Shown here in pieces: positions 43,871 through 52,984 of a DNA stretch of 64,000 nucleotides. The stretch comes from Betaproteobacteria bacterium SCN1 (GTDB taxonomy: Bacteria; Pseudomonadota; Gammaproteobacteria; Burkholderiales; Thiobacillaceae): positions 310,001-374,000 of the forward strand of contig WBSF01000001.1 in assembly GCA_008923315.1 (NCBI GenBank), read 5' to 3'. The position numbers were made by a program, and so were the translations under genes. How positions within the stretch are numbered: the stretch's first letter is position 1; each line of letters opens with the position of its first letter. The notes beneath the pieces were generated by a model. The model saw nothing but the letters and a program-made list of their open reading frames with translations. It made no database searches and was not told the DNA's origin.

Positions 43871-44321
43871 TGCGGCCACCGGTCTTGCCCGGTGCCTCCT
43901 TATCCTGCGCCGAGGCCCACACGGCTCCCCACTGTTTGAAGATATCCTGGAACGGGAGTACCGCATCGCCCTGGCCTACGGCCTGCGTGACCGATTTCTG
44001 CCAGTCTTGAATAGCTATTTGCAGGCCTTGGGTGAAGGTTGTCTGGTTTTTGATCGCGACTTGTGTCAGCGCCTGCGCGCCGCCCACGTGGTACTGGAAC
44101 TGACGCCAGAAGGCTTGTGCGGGCAGCGTGGCCAGTTCCTGCCAGTTCTGGGCCTTGAGCAGGTTTTCGATTTCTGCGCCGGACTCGGCAATGCCGTCTT
44201 TGCCTGCGCGCGTGGCGTTCTCCAACCATTGCTGGCTGTTTTCCTGCATCAAACGCTGGAGGCGCAGCTGCAGTTCCAGGTTCGCCTTGAACAGGTTGAG
44301 AGGGATGGTTTCATTGCTCAT
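43860..44321 (-). CDS. Phasin family protein
   Basis: 153 residues; AAGGAG 8 bp before the ATG. Predicted helical, with a phasin-like pattern: NLFKANLELQLRLQRLMQENSQQWLENATRAGKDG and NWQELATLPAQAFWRQFQYHVGGAQALTQVAIKNQ. Coats PHB granules. First gene of the phasin-phaB pair, probably a local promoter just upstream. Confidence 0.88.
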   Translation of the reverse strand: MSNETIPLNLFKANLELQLRLQRLMQENSQQWLENATRAGKDGIAESGAEIENLLKAQNWQELATLPAQAFWRQFQYHVGGAQALTQVAIKNQTTFTQGLQIAIQDWQKSVTQAVGQGDAVLPFQDIFKQWGAVWASAQDKEAPGKTGGRNAG

Positions 44322-44368
44322 GGTCAAACTCCTTACTGGGTTGAGTGCCCACTCGGGCGGTCAGACGA

Positions 44369-45499
44369 TCAGGCCATCTGGCCGATCGTTTTGCGAAAGC
44401 GTGCCAACGACAGGAAAAACAGCACCGTGCCAATCAGGGCCAGCGCCAGGAAGGGCTGCCATACCGTCTCCAGGCCCGCGCCCCGGTAGAGGATGGCCTG
44501 GCTCAGTTCCACAAAATGGGTGGTGGGTGCAATCAGCATGATGTTCTGCACGATCTCGGGCATGCTTTCGCGGGGCGTGGAGCCACCCGAGAGCATCTGC
44601 AGCGGCAGGATGGTGAGCATCATCAACATGCCGAACTGCGGCATGTTGCGCGCCAGGGTGGCGAGGAAGATGCCCATCGAGGTGGTGGCGAACAGACTGA
44701 GCGCCGCGCCAGCGAAGAACAGTGCAATGGAACCCTCGACTGGAACGCCCAGGACGCCGCGCACCATGAGATTGAGGGACAGGAAGGAGGCGATCAGCAC
44801 GACCAGGGCCATCGACCAGACCTTGGAGAGCATGATCTGCGCGGGTGTAACCGGCATCACCAGCAGGTGCTCGATGGTGCCGTGCTCGCGCTCCCGGATC
44901 AGCGCTGCGCCGGTCAGGATGATGGACAACAGCGTGATGTGGTTGATGATCTGCACCACCGAGCCGAACCAGGCCTTGTCCAGTGCCGGGTTGAAGCGTG
45001 CGCGCAATGCCAGATCCACGGGTGGCGCGTCGGTGCCGCGGTAACGCTTGACGAACTCATTGACTTCGCCGGTGAAGATCTGCTGTATATAGCCACTGCC
45101 GGTGAAGGCCTGGCTCATGCGGGTGGCGTCGACATTGAGCTGCACGGCAGGCGATCGCCCCGCCAGCACGTCGCGCTGGAAGTTGGGCGGAATGACCAGA
45201 GCGAAGGTGTACAGCCCCGCGTCCATGCCCGGGTCCACGTCCCCATAGTCGATCATGGCCGGTGGCGTGAACTGCGGGGGGTAGAAGGCCGAGGCAACCC
45301 GCTGGGACAGCGCCGAATTATCCTCGTCGACGATGGCGATGGGCGCGTTGTGCAGCGTCTCCGGCATGGACGTGGCCTTGGTGTAGACCGACGCGGTGAA
45401 CACGTAGACGATGAGCACAAGCATCATCGGATCGCGCCAAAGACTCCACAGCTCCTTGACACCAAGGTCGTAGATGTTGGCCAGGTTTCTTCTGCGCAT
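44369..45499 (-). CDS. yhhJ: ABC-2 type exporter permease (YhhJ-like)
   Basis: 376 residues. One N-terminal helix, a long periplasmic domain (~45-180) and five C-terminal helices with IREREHGTIEHLLVMPVTPAQIMLSKVWSM, the ABC-2 coupling region. It directly follows rbbA (1-bp gap), as yhhJ follows rbbA in Escherichia coli. Confidence 0.88.
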   Translation of the reverse strand: MRRRNLANIYDLGVKELWSLWRDPMMLVLIVYVFTASVYTKATSMPETLHNAPIAIVDEDNSALSQRVASAFYPPQFTPPAMIDYGDVDPGMDAGLYTFALVIPPNFQRDVLAGRSPAVQLNVDATRMSQAFTGSGYIQQIFTGEVNEFVKRYRGTDAPPVDLALRARFNPALDKAWFGSVVQIINHITLLSIILTGAALIREREHGTIEHLLVMPVTPAQIMLSKVWSMALVVLIASFLSLNLMVRGVLGVPVEGSIALFFAGAALSLFATTSMGIFLATLARNMPQFGMLMMLTILPLQMLSGGSTPRESMPEIVQNIMLIAPTTHFVELSQAILYRGAGLETVWQPFLALALIGTVLFFLSLARFRKTIGQMA

Positions 45500-45500
45500 C

Positions 45501-48266
45501 TCAACGCTCCTGCTTCTTGAGTAGCAAAACAGCCACGCCGAGAATGACCGGAACCGAAATGAGCATCGACCACAGCGGCCCTGTCAGGTCGGCCAGGCCA
45601 AGCGCTTTGCTGAATACGCCACGGCTGATGGAAATCATGTGCGTGGCGGGGTAGATCTCGCCGATGAACTTGCTGGAGCCTTCGAGCGAGGACACGGGAT
45701 CGATCAGGCCGGCGAACTGGGTGGCCGGTATGAGGGTGCCGATCATGGCGAAGAACATGGCCGCGATCTGGCTGCGTGTAACGGCCGAGGCCAGCAGCCC
45801 CATGCCTGTCGCGGCGAAGGAGAAGATCAGCGCGGCCAGCGCCAGGGTGAAGAAGCTGCCCTTGACCGGCACACCGAAGATGGTCACTGCGAGCAGGCTC
45901 ATCAGCAGGAAGTTCACCATGGCCAGGCCGACATAGGGCAGTTGCTTGCCAAGCAGGAACTCGATGCGCGTGACCGGCGTCACGTAGAGATTGGTGATCG
46001 ATCCCGTCTCTTTCTCGCGCACCACCGCCAGCGCGGTCAGCATGGCCGGCAGCATGAGCAGCAGCAGAGGGATCACCGCAGGCACCATGGCCGGCAGGCT
46101 CTTGACATCGGGGTTGTAGCGAAAGCGCGTCTCGACGTTGGTGTTGCCAGCCATGCTGGCGCCGCCGCGCTCGCTGGCCTGTATCTGCAGCCAGTGCTGG
46201 TGCATGCCCTGAACGTAGCCCTGGACGGTTTCCGCGCGCTGCGGCATGGCGCCGTCGAGCCAGGCGCCGATCTGCACGTTCTGGCCCCGCAACACGTCGC
46301 GGGCAAAGCCAGCGGGGATTTCGATGGCCAGCGACAGTTCGCCGTTGCGCATGCGTCGATCAAGGTCCTCGTAGTCGATGATCGGCGCGTGCTCGGTGAA
46401 GTAGCGCGATCCGGCCAAGTTCAGCGTGTAGTTCTGGCTAAGCGTGGTCTGGTCGCGATCGAGCACCGCATAGCTCAGGTCCTCGACGTCCATGGTGATG
46501 CCGAAGCCGATCACGAACATCAGCAGCAGCGAACCGCCCAGCGCCAGCGTGGCGCGCACCGGGTCGCGCTGCAGTTCCAGCGTTTCGCGCCATAGATAGC
46601 TGAACATGCGCTGCAGACTGAAACCGCCAGCGGAGTGACCGCCGCCGTGTTCGGCGGGCACCGCGGGTGGCTGATCCGCCTGGTCGGCAGCCGGAGGCTG
46701 GCTGGCCGGGGCGGCCGTGCCGCCCTCCGCTTCGACGAGGTAGCCGATGAAGGCCTCTTCAAGGGTTTTGGCGCCGCGCTTCTCGACCAGTCTGGCGGGC
46801 ACGTCGCTGTCGAGCACCTTGCCCGCATGCATCATCGACATGCGGTCGCAGCGCTCTGCCTCGTTCATGAAGTGGGTGGAAATGAAGACCGTCACCCGGT
46901 CGCGCCGCGACAGCTCGATGAGCAGTCGCCAGAACGCATCGCGCGCCACCGGGTCGACGCCCGAAGTCGGTTCGTCCAGAATCAGCAGTTCTGGCTTGTG
47001 CACCATGGCGACCGCCAGCGACAGGCGTTGGCGTATGCCCAGAGGCAGACTGGCCGGCAGGCTGTCGATGACGTCCACCAGCCCGAAGCGCTCCACCATC
47101 TCATCGACGCGAGCAGGAATGTCCTCCGGGGACACACTGAAGAGCTTGGCGTGCAACTCCAGGTTCTGGCGTACCGTGATTTCGCTGTAGAGCGAGAACG
47201 CTTGGGACATGTAGCCGACGCGGCGGCGGGTGCCCAGATCATGCGGGTTCACTTCATGGCCGAACAGCCAGGCCCGACCCTCGCTCGCCGGCAACAGGCC
47301 GGTAAGCATCTTCATCGTCGTGGACTTGCCGCACCCGTTGGAGCCGAGGAAGCCGAAGATTTCACCGCGCCGGATGCGGAAGGACACGCTATCGACGGCA
47401 ACGAAGTCGCCAAAGCGCATGGTCAGCCCCTCGGCCTCGATGGCGATATCGTCCGCGCCGCCATCCGACAAGGGGGGAATGACTACCGCTTGGTGTCCGC
47501 GCTTTTTCTCTTCCGGGAGCAGGCGGATGAATGCCTCTTCCAGGTTCGGGCTGCCTGTTCTTGCCAGCAATTCCTTCGGCGTGCCGGTGGCGAGGACCTT
47601 GCCGTCGTCGATGGCGGCCAGCCAGTCGAAGCGCTGGGCCTCATCCATGTAGGCCGTGGCCACGATCACGCTCATGCCGGGGCGGTCGGCGCGGATGCGC
47701 TCGATCAGATCCCAGAACTGCGCGCGCGCCAGCGGGTCCACGCCAGTCGTCGGCTCATCGAGAATCAGAAAATCCGGGTCATGAATCAGCGCGCAGCACA
47801 GGCCGAGTTTTTGCTTCATGCCCCCGGACAGCTTGCCTGCCGGACGTGCTAGGAATTTGAACAGGCCAGTGGCCTGGGTGAGCTCATCGATCCGCTGGCG
47901 GCGCTCTGCGGCGCCATGACCGAACAGGCGCGCGAAGAACTGCAGATTCTCCTCGACCGAGAGCGTCGGATACAGGTTTTTGCCCAGTCCCTGCGGCATG
48001 TAGGCGATGCGCGGGCACACCAGCTTGCGGTGGGCCTTGCTGGCCATGTCGCCACCGAGCACCTCGACCGTGCCTTCCTGGATGATGCGCACACCGGCCA
48101 GCAACGAGAGCAGGCTGGACTTACCCACGCCGTCGGGGCCGATCAGACCGACCATCCGTCCAGCGGGGATGTCCAGGTCAATGCCATCCAAGGCAATGAC
48201 GTCGCGGTAGCGCAGTCTTACCTGGCGGACACTTGCAACGGTCGCGAGCTGCGCGCTGTGGCTCAT
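45501..48266 (-). CDS. rbbA: RbbA-type ribosome-associated ATPase/ABC exporter
   Basis: 921 residues. Two ABC domains: the first (~10-245) with Walker [10 protein letters not shown], signature [10 protein letters not shown] and Walker [14 protein letters not shown]; the second (~280-510) with [21 protein letters not shown] and [13 protein letters not shown]. After a proline-rich linker comes an ABC-2 membrane part with [29 protein letters not shown]. This fusion is RbbA (YhiH), linked in Escherichia coli to ribosome-bound ATPase activity. Operon yhiI-rbbA-yhhJ, with spacing of 1-3 bp. Confidence 0.92.
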   Translation of the reverse strand: MSHSAQLATVASVRQVRLRYRDVIALDGIDLDIPAGRMVGLIGPDGVGKSSLLSLLAGVRIIQEGTVEVLGGDMASKAHRKLVCPRIAYMPQGLGKNLYPTLSVEENLQFFARLFGHGAAERRQRIDELTQATGLFKFLARPAGKLSGGMKQKLGLCCALIHDPDFLILDEPTTGVDPLARAQFWDLIERIRADRPGMSVIVATAYMDEAQRFDWLAAIDDGKVLATGTPKELLARTGSPNLEEAFIRLLPEEKKRGHQAVVIPPLSDGGADDIAIEAEGLTMRFGDFVAVDSVSFRIRRGEIFGFLGSNGCGKSTTMKMLTGLLPASEGRAWLFGHEVNPHDLGTRRRVGYMSQAFSLYSEITVRQNLELHAKLFSVSPEDIPARVDEMVERFGLVDVIDSLPASLPLGIRQRLSLAVAMVHKPELLILDEPTSGVDPVARDAFWRLLIELSRRDRVTVFISTHFMNEAERCDRMSMMHAGKVLDSDVPARLVEKRGAKTLEEAFIGYLVEAEGGTAAPASQPPAADQADQPPAVPAEHGGGHSAGGFSLQRMFSYLWRETLELQRDPVRATLALGGSLLLMFVIGFGITMDVEDLSYAVLDRDQTTLSQNYTLNLAGSRYFTEHAPIIDYEDLDRRMRNGELSLAIEIPAGFARDVLRGQNVQIGAWLDGAMPQRAETVQGYVQGMHQHWLQIQASERGGASMAGNTNVETRFRYNPDVKSLPAMVPAVIPLLLLMLPAMLTALAVVREKETGSITNLYVTPVTRIEFLLGKQLPYVGLAMVNFLLMSLLAVTIFGVPVKGSFFTLALAALIFSFAATGMGLLASAVTRSQIAAMFFAMIGTLIPATQFAGLIDPVSSLEGSSKFIGEIYPATHMISISRGVFSKALGLADLTGPLWSMLISVPVILGVAVLLLKKQER

Positions 48267-48269
48267 ACC

Positions 48270-49349
48270 TTACTCCGGCACACGAACGGAGAGGTTCTGA
48301 GGCCACTCGGCCTTGGCGTCGAGCTTGACCCAGGCTACGCCGGGCAGACCGGTCTTGACCTGGTTCAGGTGCTTACGCAGCAGCTCCTGCGAGATCTGTG
48401 CGCGCACGCGAAACATCAGCTTTTGTCGCTCACTGGCGGTTTCCACCGTCTTGGGGGTGAACTGCGCTGCGCTGGCGACGAAGGAAACGGTGGCTGGAAT
48501 CACATACTCGGGCGCGGCATCCAGAATGATGCGAACCTCCGAACCCAGCGCAACGCGGCCGGCCACGGTTTCGGGCAGGAAGAAGGTGATGTACACGTCC
48601 GACAGATCAAGGAGGTTCAAGACACGTCCGCCCGCTCCAAGCACCTCGCCGGGTTGCGCGACACGCACCTGAACCCGTCCGTCGCGCGGAGACCGCAGTT
48701 CGCTGTCGCGGATGTCGGCTTCGATGCGGCTGATACTGGCCGTAGCGGCGGACACGCTGGACTGCGCGCCGACAAGCTGCGCCCTGGCGGCTTCGACCGC
48801 GGCGCGGGCAGCGGCGGCCTGTGCCTTGCTGGCCGCGAGGGTCGCCTGGGCGCCCCGTACGCGCGCCCGGTCATCGTCCAGTTCCTGGATCGAGGCGGCT
48901 CCCTCACTCGACAGCGTGCTGGAGCGTGTCAGGCGCCGTTGCGCGGCGTCCAGTTCCGACTCGCGCTGACCAACCAGAGCCAAGGCGGCAGTCACGTCGG
49001 CTTCACGCAGCGCCACCTGTGCCTGCGCCGCGGTCACCGAATGCTCAGCCTGCTGACGCATGGCCAGGGCCTCGTCGCGCTGCGCTTCCAGCGTTTCCAG
49101 CCGCATCTTGGCCAGTGGCTGGCCGGCTGTGACGAAATCGCCTTCACGCACCAGGATGTCTTCGATGCGGCCGGGAAGTTTGGTGGCCACGTCGATCTCG
49201 GTGGCTTCGATGCGGCCATTGCCGTTGACGAATCCTTCGCCCGGGCCGCTGTCGGTAAACCTCGTCCAGCTCCACCAGGCCAGCGCGGCAACAACCGCTG
49301 CAGCGAAAGCGACCAGGAGTTTTTTCTTGAGAGAGGGGGAGACAGTCAT
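48270..49349 (-). CDS. yhiI: HlyD/YhiI-type periplasmic adaptor
   Basis: 359 residues. N-terminal membrane anchor ([21 protein letters not shown]), biotinyl-lipoyl-like part around [24 protein letters not shown], a long alpha-helical coiled-coil hairpin (~75-205, repeated A/E/Q-rich helices) and the second half [24 protein letters not shown]. It links the RbbA/YhhJ exporter to the outer membrane factor encoded just upstream. Confidence 0.92.
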   Translation of the reverse strand: MTVSPSLKKKLLVAFAAAVVAALAWWSWTRFTDSGPGEGFVNGNGRIEATEIDVATKLPGRIEDILVREGDFVTAGQPLAKMRLETLEAQRDEALAMRQQAEHSVTAAQAQVALREADVTAALALVGQRESELDAAQRRLTRSSTLSSEGAASIQELDDDRARVRGAQATLAASKAQAAAARAAVEAARAQLVGAQSSVSAATASISRIEADIRDSELRSPRDGRVQVRVAQPGEVLGAGGRVLNLLDLSDVYITFFLPETVAGRVALGSEVRIILDAAPEYVIPATVSFVASAAQFTPKTVETASERQKLMFRVRAQISQELLRKHLNQVKTGLPGVAWVKLDAKAEWPQNLSVRVPE

Positions 49350-49363
49350 GGGTTCGGCGTGCC

Positions 49364-50851
49364 TTAACGGGTTGATGGGGTGGAAGCGGGAGTCGAGGCC
49401 GCACCCTGTGCCTCGCCGGCTGCGGCGAGGGTGCCGCCGCCGAGCGCGGCATACAGCGCCACCTGGCTGGACAGCAGCGCGCGGCGCGCCTGTACCAGTT
49501 GTTGCTGGGCTCCCAGCAGATCGCGTTGGGCATCCAGCACTTCCAAGAAGGCGGCCGAGCCGTTGTCGTAGCGCAACTTGGCCAGGCGTGCGCGTTCGCT
49601 TTGCGCTTCCAGGTTGGCTCTCTGGATCGTCAACTGCTCAGCCAGCCAGTGCTTTGCGCTCAGCGCATCGGCCACCTCGCGGAAGGCCGTTTGAATGGTT
49701 TTTTCGTATCCGGCGACGGCGATGTCGCGGCGCACTTCGCTCAGCTCCAGATTGGCGCGGCGGCGCCCGCCATCGAAGATGGGCAGCGACAGGGTGGGCA
49801 TGAAGGTCCAGGCGCGACTGCCGGAATCGAACAAGCCATTCAAGTCGGAGCTGGCCGTGCCGAAGCTGCCGGTCAGCGCAATGCGCGGCAAGAACGCCGC
49901 GCGGGCCGCGCCGATGTGGGCATTGCTGGCACGCAATTGGTGTTCGGCGGAAATGATGTCCGGGCGACTGACCAGCAGCTCCGAAGGCAGACCGGCCCGC
50001 AGCTCAGCCAGAACCGTCGTTTCATCGAAGGGTGCCTTGGCGGGCAGCGGGCCGGGATCAGCGCCTACCAGCAGTGCCAGGGCGTGCAGTTGCGTGGTGC
50101 GAGCCTGCTCAAGCTGCGTCAGCAGCGCCTGAGCTTGGTTCAGCAGGGTCTGGACCTGGGTGAGATCCAGCTTCGAGGTCGAGCCGACTTCGAAGCGACG
50201 CTGGAAAATGCGATAGGACTCTTCGCGGGTGGTCACGGTTTGCCGGGCGATCGCCACGCGTTCGTCGATCTCGCGCAGGCCAAGATAGCCGTCTGCCACC
50301 TGGGCGATCAGCGCCAAATGGACGGCCTGGCGAGCCGCGTCGGAAGCCAGCCAAGCTTGCAGGGCGGCGTCTTCCAGGTTGCGGATCCGACCCCACAGAT
50401 CCAGTTCCCAGGTGGTCAAACCCACCTCGGCCCGGTACTCGCCGCCCACCAGCGATCGGCCCGACATGTTCAGGTCGCCAGGGACCCGCGCGCGTCCACC
50501 TTGGGCGCCCACGCCCATGGCAGGAAAACGATCCGAGCGCTGAATGCGGAATGTGGCGCTGGCTTCCTCGACGCGCAGCGCGGCCACGCGCAGGTCGCGG
50601 TTGTTTTCCAGCGCAGTCTCGATGAGGCGTTGCAGCAGGGGGTCGGTGAAGTACGCCTGCCAGGCAAGCTCTCCCGCGTGGGCGCCGTCGGTGCCTGATC
50701 CAAGATGCGCGGGCCAGGCTTCGGGCACGGGCAATGGCGGGGTGTCTGGCGCCGGAGCGAGCGACATGCAGCCGGTCAAGACGACGGCGCTCAGGGCCAA
50801 CGAGGCAGCGCGCAATCTGAACGCGGGAAACAACGGGGAAGTTGGGAGCAT
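49364..50851 (-). CDS. NodT-family outer membrane efflux lipoprotein
   Basis: 495 residues. Signal with lipobox LTGC (Cys 28). TolC-like repeats: [53 protein letters not shown] in half one, and [53 protein letters not shown] in half two. It completes a tripartite exporter with YhiI and RbbA/YhhJ. First gene of the minus-strand cargo, facing away from the tetR operon. Confidence 0.93.
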   Translation of the reverse strand: MLPTSPLFPAFRLRAASLALSAVVLTGCMSLAPAPDTPPLPVPEAWPAHLGSGTDGAHAGELAWQAYFTDPLLQRLIETALENNRDLRVAALRVEEASATFRIQRSDRFPAMGVGAQGGRARVPGDLNMSGRSLVGGEYRAEVGLTTWELDLWGRIRNLEDAALQAWLASDAARQAVHLALIAQVADGYLGLREIDERVAIARQTVTTREESYRIFQRRFEVGSTSKLDLTQVQTLLNQAQALLTQLEQARTTQLHALALLVGADPGPLPAKAPFDETTVLAELRAGLPSELLVSRPDIISAEHQLRASNAHIGAARAAFLPRIALTGSFGTASSDLNGLFDSGSRAWTFMPTLSLPIFDGGRRRANLELSEVRRDIAVAGYEKTIQTAFREVADALSAKHWLAEQLTIQRANLEAQSERARLAKLRYDNGSAAFLEVLDAQRDLLGAQQQLVQARRALLSSQVALYAALGGGTLAAAGEAQGAASTPASTPSTR

Positions 50852-51302
50852 GGTCACGTTCCGTACAGGTATCGGGCTGAAGAGGGTCTGGTCGCAGAGG
50901 AGGGAATGGCTGCCACCCCCGCAATGCGGGGTTCGTGGCTGGTGTCCGCAGGCCCTACTTTCTTGCTTGCAAGTGCTGTCAAGCCCACTTCATCTCCTTG
51001 TTGATATGTGCATCCCCGTGTTCCCCGGCTGGTTGATAGGGCGCTCTTCCTGTGTCGTAACCCGATGTGCCGGGTTCACTCGCGCCCTGTGTTGATCTGC
51101 ATTGTGAAATCTGAAAACAAACGACTGGACGGTTGCTTTCAATTATACGTTACAATCCAAGAACCGAAATCAGCGGGCTCGTCGGTCATTGACGCAGGTC
51201 AATTCGAGCTGCCGGCTTGGGTTCAAGGAAGGCCCTGATTCTTGGTAGAGCCGGTGACAGGCCCATGGGAACACCCCTCAGATCTTTGAACAGAGCCTTT
51301 GA
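50852..51302. other. Divergent promoter region between export operon and tetR
   Basis: 451 bp without a gene. An AT-rich patch near 51110-51170 (CTTTCAATTATACGTTACAA) contrasts with the surroundings and probably holds the promoters and the TetR operator; I cannot assign -35/-10 boxes with confidence. Confidence 0.4.
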
Positions 51303-51941
51303 ATGCCACCCAAGAAAGATGACGCGCCAGACAACAAGCGCCGCTACCTGTCCTCTGCCGCCAGGAAAGAGGAAATACTCGACGCGGCCCTGGTCGAATT
51401 CGCGGATCGGACATACAAAGCAGTGTCGATGGAGCGCCTGGCGGAATGCGCGGGCTTGTCCAAGGCTGGCATCTATGCCCACTTCAAAAGCAAGGAAGAA
51501 ATTTTTCACGCCTTGCTCGAACGTACGACGAAGCAGATTTGTGATTTCCAGGGCTGGCTCCCGGATGAGGATCTGACGTTGCCAGAGCTGGTAGATGTCT
51601 ACCTGGATCGCCTGTACGCGACCTTCAGCTCCCCTGCCACGATGTCGATCTACCGGCTGCTTCTGGCCGAAAGCGCCCGAACTCCAGAGCTGGTGCAGCG
51701 TTGGCACAACGAAGTTGCGCTCGGGCTGAAAGAGCGGGCGCAGACCATCATCCACCGCAACATACGCCGAGGCGTCATTCGCCCAGGCGTCTTGACCGAA
51801 CACTTCTTCCCGTTGGCGCTCGCGCCCGCAGTGCTGTGGCTGAGTTCCTCGATGCTGTCCAAGGGCAGTCCTTCCATCTCGCTGGTGCAGTTACGGGATG
51901 CGCACCGGCAACTGTTGCTTGAGCTTTTGCAGCCTCAATGA
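51303..51941 (+). CDS. TetR/AcrR-family regulator
   Basis: 212 residues. HTH near 20-65: RKEEILDAALVEFADRTYKAVSMERLAECAGLSKAGIYAHFKSKEEIFHALLERT. C-terminal TetR_C-type ligand domain. It heads a three-gene operon through ATGA overlaps and diverges from the efflux operon, so it probably represses both. Ligand unknown. Confidence 0.92.
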   Translation: MPPKKDDAPDNKRRYLSSAARKEEILDAALVEFADRTYKAVSMERLAECAGLSKAGIYAHFKSKEEIFHALLERTTKQICDFQGWLPDEDLTLPELVDVYLDRLYATFSSPATMSIYRLLLAESARTPELVQRWHNEVALGLKERAQTIIHRNIRRGVIRPGVLTEHFFPLALAPAVLWLSSSMLSKGSPSISLVQLRDAHRQLLLELLQPQ

Positions 51942-52984
51942 GCGGAGTGATGCACATAGTCCTGCGCGCCCTTGCAGGCTTGGCGATCGGCTTTGTGGTA
52001 CTGCTGCTGACTGTGTGGGGTGCGCTGGCTCTGTGGCATCAGATGCCGGGACCTTCGGTGGTGCGATGGTTCGTCATTGCCATGTGGTCTACGTTGGGTG
52101 TGACCGTTGTCTTGTCGCGGGCGGGCTTGCTTGGGCGGCGCAATCGCAACATCGCCGGATTCGCATTTGTGATCGCAGCCGCCTCCCTGCTCATGTGGTG
52201 GGGGACGCTGCAGCCGTCACACCAGCGTGTATGGGCTGACGATGTCGCCCAGTTGCTGGAGGCCAGGATCGACGGCAACCATGTTCACCTGAATAATGTG
52301 CGCAACTTCCAGTGGCGCAGCGAAACCGACTACACCCCGCAGTGGGAGAGCCGCACATACGACCTGGATCGTCTGCGCAGCGCCGACTTGGTGCTTTCCT
52401 ACTGGATGGGGCCGCACATCGCCCACACCCTGGTGTCGTTCGGCTTCGATGGCGGTGATCGCGTGGTGTTCTCGCTGGAAATTCGCAAGGAACGCCATGA
52501 GTCCTTCTCGGCGGTAGGAGGATTCTTCCGTCAGTTCGAGCAGATCCTGGTAGCCGCCGATGAGCGAGACATTGTGCGTACGCGCAGCAACGCGCGAGGC
52601 GAAGATGTTTATCTCTATCGCTTGCAGATGAATCAGGCGAGTGCCCGCGCGTTGTTTCTGGAGTTTCTGAACGCGGCCAATGAACTGCGGCAGAAACCGC
52701 GCTTTTACAACACGTTAACCAGTAACTGCACGACCATCGTATTCGAGCTGGCCCGGGTCATTGCGCCCGCATTGCCAATGGACTATCGCCTGCTGCTGTC
52801 TGGATATTTTGCGCGGTACGTCTACGACATGCATGGATTGACGCCTGGCTATCGTTACGATGAATTGCAGGCACTGGGGCATATCAACGAACGTGCCCTT
52901 GCTTCCGATGTGTCAGAGGATGACTTCTCGATGTCGATTCGACAAGGCGTGCCAGGCATCCCTGCCAACGAGGTGAATCCATGA
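51938..52984 (+). CDS. DUF4105 membrane protein (Lnb-like)
   Basis: 348 residues. Three N-terminal helices (~8-32, ~42-60, ~70-90), then a soluble domain. Conserved DUF4105 features: RNFQWRSETDYTPQWESRTYDL, H164 in HIAHTLVSFGF, and C264 in LTSNCTTIVFEL. In Gram-positive bacteria this fold includes lipoprotein N-acyltransferase Lnb, with a Cys/His catalytic pair; whether this protein acylates lipoproteins is unknown. Coupled to tetR and the downstream lipoprotein by overlapping start/stop codons. Confidence 0.8.
   Translation: MSGVMHIVLRALAGLAIGFVVLLLTVWGALALWHQMPGPSVVRWFVIAMWSTLGVTVVLSRAGLLGRRNRNIAGFAFVIAAASLLMWWGTLQPSHQRVWADDVAQLLEARIDGNHVHLNNVRNFQWRSETDYTPQWESRTYDLDRLRSADLVLSYWMGPHIAHTLVSFGFDGGDRVVFSLEIRKERHESFSAVGGFFRQFEQILVAADERDIVRTRSNARGEDVYLYRLQMNQASARALFLEFLNAANELRQKPRFYNTLTSNCTTIVFELARVIAPALPMDYRLLLSGYFARYVYDMHGLTPGYRYDELQALGHINERALASDVSEDDFSMSIRQGVPGIPANEVNP

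Noticed and set aside
26091..44400. FNR/ANR boxes ahead of the stress cargo
   Set aside because: I looked for TTGAT-N4-ATCAA in the gaps because such clusters are often ANR-controlled, and found no good match.
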